A DNA stretch of 16,375 nt, taken from positions 32,661-49,035 of the forward strand of contig CAJTMS010000009.1 of assembly GCA_910577155.1 (NCBI GenBank). Direction: 5' to 3'. Within the stretch, counting starts at the first letter, position 1, and every line of letters starts with the position of its first letter. The position numbers and the translations under genes are program-made. Under the pieces are notes generated by a model. The model had not been told where the DNA came from, searched no databases, and saw nothing but the letters and a program-made list of their open reading frames with translations. Positions 1 to 5,224 of the stretch are shown one piece after another. The stretch comes from an uncultured Mailhella sp. (GTDB taxonomy: Bacteria; Desulfobacterota; Desulfovibrionia; Desulfovibrionales; Desulfovibrionaceae).

Positions 1-39
1 CGTAAGCCAAGAAGACGGCAGCGGCTGCAGCTCTCCCAT
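1..39 (-). CDS. Possible 5' end of a gene leaving the window
   Basis: Reading leftward, ATG at 39-37 opens a frame that stays open to the edge and begins MGELQPLPSSWLT. The same frame is open upstream for about 20 codons (..FDEQKSKDGD..) back to a stop near 115. A competing frame from ATG 65-63 begins MNKKAKMGIW and is also open, so the true frame cannot be decided from so few codons. GGGG lies only 2-3 nt before ATG 39, a poor ribosome-binding arrangement. The main support is a well-formed leftward promoter at 138-166 with no other gene to serve. I do not recognise the product, and this may not be coding. Confidence 0.3.
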   Translation of the reverse strand, partial: MGELQPLPSSWLT

Positions 40-137
40 ATCCCCATCTTTGCTTTTTTGTTCATCAAAACAAAATATGTTTTGCAAATGAATGGATAGA
101 ATTTATTTATCACAATTTTCTCTTGCAGAGCGTTTAA

Positions 138-166
138 AATATATAAAAAAATAAAAATTTTTGCAA
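138..166 (-). promoter_or_regulatory. Sigma-70-type promoter, leftward
   Basis: On the minus strand, TTGCAA (166-161) and TATATT (143-138) are separated by exactly 17 nt. This matches the -35/-10 consensus at 4 of 6 and 5 of 6 positions. The predicted start point is near 130, next to a small inverted repeat (CTCT-TGC-AGAG, 120-130) that could be an operator. It lies beyond the terminator of the PxxKW gene, so it would drive a separate leftward gene off the left edge. The spacer is very AT-rich, which raises the risk of a chance match. Confidence 0.4.
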
Positions 167-210
167 TGGATAATACCCGCCCACAACAGGCGATTTTGCA
201 TAAAAAGACA

Positions 211-235
211 AAAAAAAAGCCCTCAATGAGGGCTT
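211..235 (-). terminator. Rho-independent terminator of the PxxKW gene
   Basis: An 8-bp stem, AAGCCCTC/GAGGGCTT (217-224 and 228-235), has a 3-nt loop and, on the minus strand, is followed by eight T residues (218-211). It starts 19 nt after the stop codon at 255-257. Confidence 0.9.
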
Positions 236-254
236 GTGAAAAAAGTATGGTCTA

Positions 255-530
255 TTAACGACCTTTTGCAGCACGTTTAGAAGCTTTAAGCGGGTTAACT
301 TTTGCTTTTGCAGCAACTTCAACTTTTATGTGTGTAGCAAAATTGCATCTTCCAAGAGTCCACTTCTTGGCAGGAACAGCATAACTGCTGCAAAATTCTT
401 GACCTTCAAAAGTGCGAACACGATCACAGCCATTGCATTGTTCAGTAATAGGTTGCAAAACAATTCCGTTTAATTCTACACCATTTGCGGTTTTTACGGC
501 ACCTTCCAAGTTTTTAGCAGGTGTACTCAT
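255..530 (-). CDS. PxxKW-type small cysteine-rich protein
   Basis: A 91-residue soluble protein with no signal peptide or membrane segment. It has four cysteines spaced as a possible metal or Fe-S site: C32-x2-C35 (QCNGC), C47 (EFCSSY) and C62 (GRCNFATH). The motif VPAKKW at about 52-57 is the signature behind the name PxxKW family, which I recall from Desulfovibrio-type genomes. The C-terminal third is strongly basic and Ala/Lys-rich (KASKRAAKGR). The start at ATG 530 is preferred over ATG 542 because the codons of the longer form themselves make the ribosome-binding site (GGAGG, 540-536, 5 nt before ATG). It is monocistronic with its own terminator. The function is unknown; metal or nucleic-acid binding is only inferred from the cysteines and the basic tail. 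Confidence 0.85.
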   Translation of the reverse strand: MSTPAKNLEGAVKTANGVELNGIVLQPITEQCNGCDRVRTFEGQEFCSSYAVPAKKWTLGRCNFATHIKVEVAAKAKVNPLKASKRAAKGR

Positions 531-678
531 TATGACCTCCATAGTCCTTTATACGTAAATCTATGATATGAAAATTTGTTGTGATTTCCTTAATACAACA
601 TAGTCTTTTCACTTGCTTTTAAAATAAAGTCAAGCAATTTTTTTGAAAATAACAAATTTTTCTTAAATAAATAAAAAC

Positions 679-706
679 TTGACTTCTCAAAAATCCTTAC
701 TACCAT
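679..706 (+). promoter_or_regulatory. Candidate promoter for the DVU0298-like/speB pair
   Basis: TTGACT (679-684) is followed after 16 nt by TACCAT (701-706), upstream of an AAAGGA ribosome-binding site at about 721-726 and the ATG at 734. The -35 is good and is preceded by C, as in other promoters of this window. The -10 is weak (4 of 6). Confidence 0.35.
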
Positions 707-733
707 AGTTAACATATTAAAAAGGAATATTCT

Positions 734-1306
734 ATGTCTACATTCAGAACGAATAAAAATTTAATCCGTACATGGTTTCAAAATAATACTATTAATGAAA
801 ACAGTTACTTGCCGCCCGAACTTATTAACGCTCCTGAAATGGAAGTCATCAACGCTTTATTTGCCTGCCTGCCACAGGAAAAAAACATTTCCGATAAAGC
901 AAGCCTTGCCCTTGGTATAAGCATAGCAAATTTATATGAAAAAAATAAAGAACAGGCACAAATTTGCATGCGGCGTTTTATGTGGCATATGAATGAAGAA
1001 TCAGGCAATATTGGCTGGGGCATACCCGTGGCATTTGCACAATCACTTGCTCACAGTGATGCACTGACAAAAATTTATGGCAATGTTCTGCTCTCATACA
1101 TTTATGATAAGAAAGGGGACAGTAATTATTGTGACCATGCCCCTTTGCGTCTGACTTGTTATGAAGCTGTGGGTATTTTTATTAAAGCAAAACCTCAATT
1201 TAAAGAAAAAGCCGTGCAAATTTTGGAAAGCCAGCATGATGACGATGAAACGTGTTTTGCAGCAAGTCAAAAATTATTGCAAACGCTCAAAGAAAATAAA
1301 GGATAG
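734..1306 (+). CDS. DVU0298-like HEAT-type helical protein
   Basis: A 190-residue soluble, predominantly helical protein without signal peptide or membrane segment. The central stretch MRRFMWHMNEESGNIGWGIP (about 79-98), followed by AFAQSLAHS and LLSYIYDKKGD, and then CDHAPLRLTCYEAVG (about 133-147), resembles the conserved core of a Desulfovibrio family I recall as DVU0298, thought to be built of HEAT/ARM-like repeats. That assignment is from memory and needs a profile search. AAAGGA precedes the start by 7 nt. The stop is 3 nt before agmatinase, and the end of this gene carries the AAAGGA that serves speB, so the two are almost certainly cotranscribed. No catalytic motif is visible; a scaffold or protein-binding role is only an inference from the fold. 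Confidence 0.7.
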   Translation: MSTFRTNKNLIRTWFQNNTINENSYLPPELINAPEMEVINALFACLPQEKNISDKASLALGISIANLYEKNKEQAQICMRRFMWHMNEESGNIGWGIPVAFAQSLAHSDALTKIYGNVLLSYIYDKKGDSNYCDHAPLRLTCYEAVGIFIKAKPQFKEKAVQILESQHDDDETCFAASQKLLQTLKENKG

Positions 1307-1309
1307 TTT

Positions 1310-2164
1310 ATGCAGGAATATACAAAACGCTTTTTAGGTTCAGAAGTGGAGGCAAAACCAGCCAATGAATGTTTTTTTCATGTTATCCCTGTACCTTATG
1401 AAGCAAGTGTCAGCTATGGTTCAGGCACAAAACATGGACCGAACGCCATTTTGGAAGCGTCCGACCAGTTGGAACTTTTTAACGGTCACAGTTGCCCCGG
1501 TGAAAAAGGAATTTTTACGCACCTTCCTGTTGACTGCAAGTATGAAGCAGAAATAGTCATGGAAAATATTTATGAAGCGACGAAAAAAGTTTTAGATCTT
1601 GATAAATTTCCTGTACTGCTTGGCGGTGAACACAGTATCACCTATGGTTCGCTCAAAGCCCTCAAAGAAAAGTACGGAATGTTTGGCGTGGTGCAATTTG
1701 ACGCCCATGCTGATTTGCGTAATGAATATTCAGGAACAAAATGGAGCCATGCCAGCGTCATGCGCAGAGCAGTTGATGATTTGGGCTTGCCCCTTGTGCA
1801 GCTTGGAAACAGAGCCTATTGCCTTGAAGAATATGAAGCAAGAAAACAATATGCGGTGACAAGCTGGGACGCTGACTATTTATGCCAAAACCCTATTCCG
1901 GAAAATCTTATTCCTGCAAATTTCCCTGAAAAAATATTTATTACTTTTGACGTGGACGGATTGGATCCCTCTATTATCCCCGATACGGGCACGCCTGTTG
2001 CCGGCGGTCTCTTGTGGTATCAAGCTTTAAATTTAGCTAAAAAAGCAGTAGAAAACCGCAAACTGATTGGTTTTGACGTTGTCGAACTTGCCCCGCGAAA
2101 AGACAGCTTTGTTTCTGATTTTATTGCTGCTCAGCTCGCCTATGCCCTTATGGATTTAGCGTAA
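1310..2164 (+). CDS. speB: Agmatinase (ureohydrolase family)
   Basis: Cytoplasmic Mn-dependent enzyme that hydrolyses agmatine to putrescine and urea. At 284 residues it has the usual family length. All metal-binding signatures are present: GGEHS at 105-109 (His108), DAHAD at 131-135 (Asp131, His133, Asp135) and FDVDGLDP at 213-220 (Asp214, Asp216). SHASVMRRA (146-154), PDTGTPVAGGL (from 224) and the late VELAP glutamate (Glu259) are also in place. Arginase and guanidinobutyrase share the fold. Agmatinase is preferred because a biosynthetic arginine decarboxylase, which makes agmatine, is encoded in the same window. It follows the DVU0298-like gene by 3 nt, and AAAGGA lies just before the start. 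In the Desulfovibrio genomes I recall, speB sits beside speA; here it is about 11 kb away. Confidence 0.93.
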   Translation: MQEYTKRFLGSEVEAKPANECFFHVIPVPYEASVSYGSGTKHGPNAILEASDQLELFNGHSCPGEKGIFTHLPVDCKYEAEIVMENIYEATKKVLDLDKFPVLLGGEHSITYGSLKALKEKYGMFGVVQFDAHADLRNEYSGTKWSHASVMRRAVDDLGLPLVQLGNRAYCLEEYEARKQYAVTSWDADYLCQNPIPENLIPANFPEKIFITFDVDGLDPSIIPDTGTPVAGGLLWYQALNLAKKAVENRKLIGFDVVELAPRKDSFVSDFIAAQLAYALMDLA

Positions 2165-2168
2165 ATTT

Positions 2169-2357
2169 TTATGCGGGGATATTTCCGGTACGCATGAGAT
2201 TTTTTACAGGGAAAACCATATCTTTGCTGCCGCTATCCGTAACGCTTACAAGCTTGTAAACGTTTACCATTCGCCATACGTTATCGCTTATTTTTATTTC
2301 ATAAAAGCATGAAGTAGAAGCTCTCACATCGTATTGAAAATATTTTTTTAATAGTTT
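2169..2357 (-). pseudogene. Start-less 62-codon frame, possible gene remnant
   Basis: A leftward frame is open from a TGA at 2360-2358 to TAA at 2171-2169. Its composition looks protein-like (..SDNVWRMVNVYKLVSVTDSG..KDMVFPVKNLMRTGNIPA) rather than like random AT-rich DNA. There is no ATG at the front. The internal candidates are GTG at 2327 (52 codons) and ATG at 2270 (33 codons), neither with a recognisable ribosome-binding site. It ends 4 nt from the convergent end of speB, and a strong inverted repeat (2377-2426) lies immediately upstream. It could be the C-terminal relic of a deleted gene, a small gene with a non-standard start, or chance. I do not recognise the protein. Confidence 0.3.
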
Positions 2358-2376
2358 TCAAATAAACTAAAACTTG

Positions 2377-2426
2377 CCTAAAACAAAGCCATTATAGAAA
2401 GATATCTATAATGGCTTTGTTTTAGG
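2377..2426. terminator. Perfect 22-bp inverted repeat, likely bidirectional terminator
   Basis: The arms 2377-2398 and 2405-2426 are exact reverse complements with a 6-nt loop (AAGATA). Each arm has the layout of a two-way terminator: a stem closed at GCC/GGC, with AAAACAAA on one side and TTTGTTTT on the other, so a U-rich run follows the stem in either direction. It lies between the convergent speB (+) and nitroreductase (-) genes. The stem is longer and more perfect than the other terminators here, so a small mobile-element relic is an alternative. The flanks are otherwise unremarkable, apart from an A/T-only 8-bp hairpin at 2471-2489 over the nitroreductase stop. Confidence 0.7.
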
Positions 2427-2484
2427 AAGACGAAAGAGAATAAAAGCTCTGCTACAGCTCCCCAAAAAAATTTAAAAACTCTTT

Positions 2485-3279
2485 TTAAATAAATTTAAAA
2501 TCAGCTTTATTGCGTGGCGGGATATTTTTGTATTTTACTTTTTGATAGCCAAGCATAAGTCCTGCTTCAACTTTATCGGTATCTTTCAAACCTAAAAACG
2601 CATTAATTGGCGGGTATTCTTTTGCGGTTGCAATGGCAAAACCTGCCCAGCAGGTGCCAATTCCCATACTTGGCAATAAGAGTTCCAAATAGGTTGTTGC
2701 AATGGAGCAGTCAACCGTGCCGTAGCGTTCACCGATTTCCTTATCACAATAGGCAAAAATCACGCATGTTGCCCCTCTGAAAATGGGGTCTTCCCCGCTG
2801 TCATGGCTTGCAACCATACGTTTTGCAGCAGGAGTTTTGCGCATATAATCAATAACAAGATCAGCCAGTTTGCGGACTTTTTCTTTGCCGTTGACTACAA
2901 CCCATTTCACATATTGCTTATTTTTTGAAGTTGGTGCAAAACGCACCACATCAAGCGCTTTTTCAATTTCTTCCTGCGGAATAATTTTATCTTTATACTG
3001 GCGAATAGAACGGCGTGTTTTCATCATGGCAGCAATTTCATCAAATTGCGGATAACAATTTGTTATTGCTTCACCTTTTTCAACAGTGCCGTCATTATTC
3101 AAACTGATTGCACCTTTTGGGCAAACAGCAATACATTGCCCGCAGGAAATGCAGGTTAACCGTCCTTTACGAGTGAGCACTGCTTTCTTATTTTCATTCA
3201 ATTCAATACAGGCACAAGGACAGATATTAACACAAAGGTTATCCCCGCAGCAAAGACTTTTATTAATTTGTACAGCCAT
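2485..3279 (-). CDS. Ferredoxin-nitroreductase fusion protein
   Basis: A 264-residue cytoplasmic protein. Residues 1-62 form a two-cluster ferredoxin-like domain. The second motif is canonical (C43-x2-C46-x2-C49-x3-C53-P). The first is irregular: CCGDNLCVNICPCAC has cysteines at 10, 11, 16, 20, 22 and 24 instead of CxxCxxC. Residues from about 84 to 264 form an FMN-binding nitroreductase domain, with MKTRRSIRQYKD near 86-97 (phosphate-binding arginines), RFAPTSKNKQ at 113-122, and GIGTCWAG at 206-213. Such fusions are common in anaerobes and are thought to pass electrons from Fe-S clusters to flavin; the substrate cannot be told from sequence. AGAGGA precedes the ATG. The gene starts 12 nt after the hom stop, so it is probably cotranscribed with hom, though no shared pathway is evident. 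Confidence 0.88.
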   Translation of the reverse strand: MAVQINKSLCCGDNLCVNICPCACIELNENKKAVLTRKGRLTCISCGQCIAVCPKGAISLNNDGTVEKGEAITNCYPQFDEIAAMMKTRRSIRQYKDKIIPQEEIEKALDVVRFAPTSKNKQYVKWVVVNGKEKVRKLADLVIDYMRKTPAAKRMVASHDSGEDPIFRGATCVIFAYCDKEIGERYGTVDCSIATTYLELLLPSMGIGTCWAGFAIATAKEYPPINAFLGLKDTDKVEAGLMLGYQKVKYKNIPPRNKADFKFI

Positions 3280-3291
3280 ATCTTTTCCTCT

Positions 3292-4581
3292 TTATGCTAA
3301 TTCTAAAACACGGAATGCAACAGGTTTTGCATTTAAAATATTTGTTGCTTCTATTTCCTGCAAAGCATTTTTCATTGCTTTTACTGTAGTTTCATGGGTC
3401 ATAAAAACAAGCGGAACCCCCTCGTCCTGTTGTTTCTTTTGGATAACCTGCGCAATACTGATGGAATGCTTGGCAAAAATTCCTGCTACATCGCGAAGAA
3501 CTCCCACCGTATCATGTACCATAAGTCGTAAATACCATGAAGCAACAGAGTTATCTATATTGCCAACAGGAGCAAGAGGCAGCTTTTTTGTCACATAGCC
3601 GGTGCTGTCATACGTATCTTTCATGATAGACATAATATCCCCAAGCACAGCACTTGCTGTAGGTAGGCTCCCCGCTCCAAGACCATGCAAAAACAATGGT
3701 CCGACACCATTTCCATTAATATGGATTGCATTAAACGCCCCGTCTACACGGGAAAGTATTGCTTTTTCGGGAATAAGCACAGGGCTGACCTCTGCCTCGA
3801 TTTCACTATGTTTATATTCTGCCTGTCCCAAAAGTTTTATGGAATAACCGAGGCTTTTGGCAAAGGCAATATCCATGGCACTCATATTGCGTATGCCCTG
3901 CACAGGTATTTTCTCGTAAGGATAATGCACACCCCATGCAAGCCGGACAAGCAATTTTAATTTATGGGCAGCATCAAAACCGTCAATATCGAGGGTTGGG
4001 TCAGCTTCTGCATACCCTAAATCCTGTGCGGATTTCAAAGCTTCATTAAATTGTGTGCCCTTTGCAGACATCTCCGATAAAATATAATTGCTGGTACCAT
4101 TCAAAATACCAAAAATAGTTTCAATTTTGTTACCGGCTAAGCTGTCTTTTATGGTCTGCACAACAGGGATTGCACCGGCAACACTGGCTTCATAGGCAAG
4201 ATAGAGGTTCTTTTCTTCTGCAAGAGCAAAAAGTTCTTCCCCATATTCTGCCAAAAGTGCTTTATTGGCAGTGACAACAGATTTTCCGTTTTCTAATGCT
4301 TTGCGTATAAGTGTTCCCGCAAGGTTTGTTCCGCCGATTAGTTCAACTATTACTTTAACTTCTGAATCCTCTACCATAAGAAGAGGATTATCAATAAGTT
4401 TTGTTCCTTCCGGCAGATCTCGTTTTATATTGACATTACGGACAGCAACATATTTAAGAATAATTCTTTTGCCTGTTCGCTGCATAATTTCATCAGCATT
4501 CATTTTCAATAACTGAACAAGACCGGAACCAACAGTTCCAAGTCCTGCCAACCCGATAACAAGATCTTTTGAAGCACTCAT
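3292..4581 (-). CDS. hom: Homoserine dehydrogenase with C-terminal ACT domain
   Basis: NAD(P)-dependent reduction of aspartate semialdehyde to homoserine, the branch to threonine and methionine. At 429 residues it matches the monofunctional bacterial enzyme. The N-terminal Rossmann motif GLAGLGTVGSGL is at 10-21, and TANKALL (104-110) carries the conserved lysine 107. The family signature GYAEADPTLDIDGFDAAHKL (about 189-208) is intact, including Asp200. NGTSNYIL follows at 161-168, and a C-terminal ACT domain (about 349-425, beginning WYLRLMVHDTVGVL) would allow threonine feedback inhibition. No aspartokinase domain is fused and no thrB/thrC is adjacent. It has its own promoter in the gap after the infC terminator. 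The product draws on the same aspartate semialdehyde as the dehydrogenase at 15080-16276. Confidence 0.96.
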   Translation of the reverse strand: MSASKDLVIGLAGLGTVGSGLVQLLKMNADEIMQRTGKRIILKYVAVRNVNIKRDLPEGTKLIDNPLLMVEDSEVKVIVELIGGTNLAGTLIRKALENGKSVVTANKALLAEYGEELFALAEEKNLYLAYEASVAGAIPVVQTIKDSLAGNKIETIFGILNGTSNYILSEMSAKGTQFNEALKSAQDLGYAEADPTLDIDGFDAAHKLKLLVRLAWGVHYPYEKIPVQGIRNMSAMDIAFAKSLGYSIKLLGQAEYKHSEIEAEVSPVLIPEKAILSRVDGAFNAIHINGNGVGPLFLHGLGAGSLPTASAVLGDIMSIMKDTYDSTGYVTKKLPLAPVGNIDNSVASWYLRLMVHDTVGVLRDVAGIFAKHSISIAQVIQKKQQDEGVPLVFMTHETTVKAMKNALQEIEATNILNAKPVAFRVLELA

Positions 4582-4611
4582 ACTCTATCTCTTAAATAAA
4601 TTTATCGAAAG

Positions 4612-4640
4612 ATAATATAATAAAATGAAAATAATGTCTA
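4612..4640 (-). promoter_or_regulatory. Promoter of hom and nitroreductase
   Basis: On the minus strand, TAGACA (4640-4635) and TATTAT (4617-4612) are separated by 17 nt, each matching 5 of 6 consensus positions. It lies in the 102-nt gap between the infC terminator and hom, with a predicted start near 4605. That leaves a leader of about 25 nt, too short for a riboswitch or attenuator. Confidence 0.6.
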
Positions 4641-4656
4641 CTTTGTGCATAGACAG

Positions 4657-4679
4657 AAAAAAAGCCACTTTCGTGGCTT
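4657..4679 (-). terminator. Terminator directly after infC
   Basis: A 7-bp stem, AAGCCAC/GTGGCTT (4662-4668 and 4673-4679), has a TTTC/GAAA tetraloop and is followed on the minus strand by seven T residues (4663-4657). It begins 4 nt past the infC stop, so it closes the thrS-infC unit. Confidence 0.9.
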
Positions 4680-4683
4680 CTTT

Positions 4684-5223
4684 TTATTTCTTTGCATTTG
4701 GAATAAGCAATATCTGCAGGGTACGACCTTCGGCATTTTGTTCTGCCTCAACCTTGCAAATCTCTTTCGTGTCTTCAACAATACGATCTAAAATTGACTG
4801 TCCGCGGCTTTTATGAACAATCTCCCGTCCTCTGAAAAACACTGTTACTTTACAGCGATCCCCATCCTCTAAAAAACGGCGAATATGCCGTAATTTTGTT
4901 TCATAGTCATGGTCATCGGTTTTGGGGCGGATTTTGATTTCTTTAATTTGAACAACAGTTTGGTTTTTCTTTTGTTCTTTTTTCTTTTGCTGCTGCTCAT
5001 ATCTGAATTTTCCAAAATCCATAATACGGCAGACCGGCGGATCGGCTGTTGCAGCAACTTCGACAAGATCAAGCCCGTGTTCTTTTGCAAGATCAATAGC
5101 TTCTTGTTTTGAAAGAATACCGATTTGTTCCCCTTCCGCACCGATAACTCGAACTTCACGAGCACGGATTTGTTCATTACGTCTGGTGCTGTCTTGCTGA
5201 GGCACTTCCCGACGTGGTTTCAT
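4684..5223 (-). CDS. infC: Translation initiation factor IF-3
   Basis: Binds the 30S subunit, prevents premature subunit joining and proofreads the start codon. The 179-residue length is normal. The N-terminal domain (about 15-85) has RRNEQIRAREVRVIGAEGEQ and LAKEHGLDLVEVAATADPPV. It is followed by VCRIMDFGKFRYEQQQKKKE and the lysine-rich linker. The C-terminal domain (about 90-179) carries VQIKEIKIRPKTDDHDYETK and the terminal LQILLIPN. ATG is at 5223, one nucleotide after the thrS stop, with no good ribosome-binding site at normal distance, so translation is probably coupled to thrS. An autoregulatory AUU start, common in enterobacterial infC, is not used in the frame chosen here. The usual partners rpmI and rplT do not follow; a terminator does. 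Confidence 0.96.
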   Translation of the reverse strand: MKPRREVPQQDSTRRNEQIRAREVRVIGAEGEQIGILSKQEAIDLAKEHGLDLVEVAATADPPVCRIMDFGKFRYEQQQKKKEQKKNQTVVQIKEIKIRPKTDDHDYETKLRHIRRFLEDGDRCKVTVFFRGREIVHKSRGQSILDRIVEDTKEICKVEAEQNAEGRTLQILLIPNAKK

Positions 5224-5224
5224 A

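Noticed and set aside
3086..3598. Long rightward open frame opposite the nitroreductase and hom genes
   Set aside because: It lies wholly antisense to two genes with clear family motifs, spans their junction, and has a shadow-frame composition (Ser/Cys/Phe-rich) without domain signatures.
4582..4683. Hidden rpmI (L35) after infC
   Set aside because: The gap holds the terminator and the hom promoter and contains no frame long enough for the 65-residue L35 protein.
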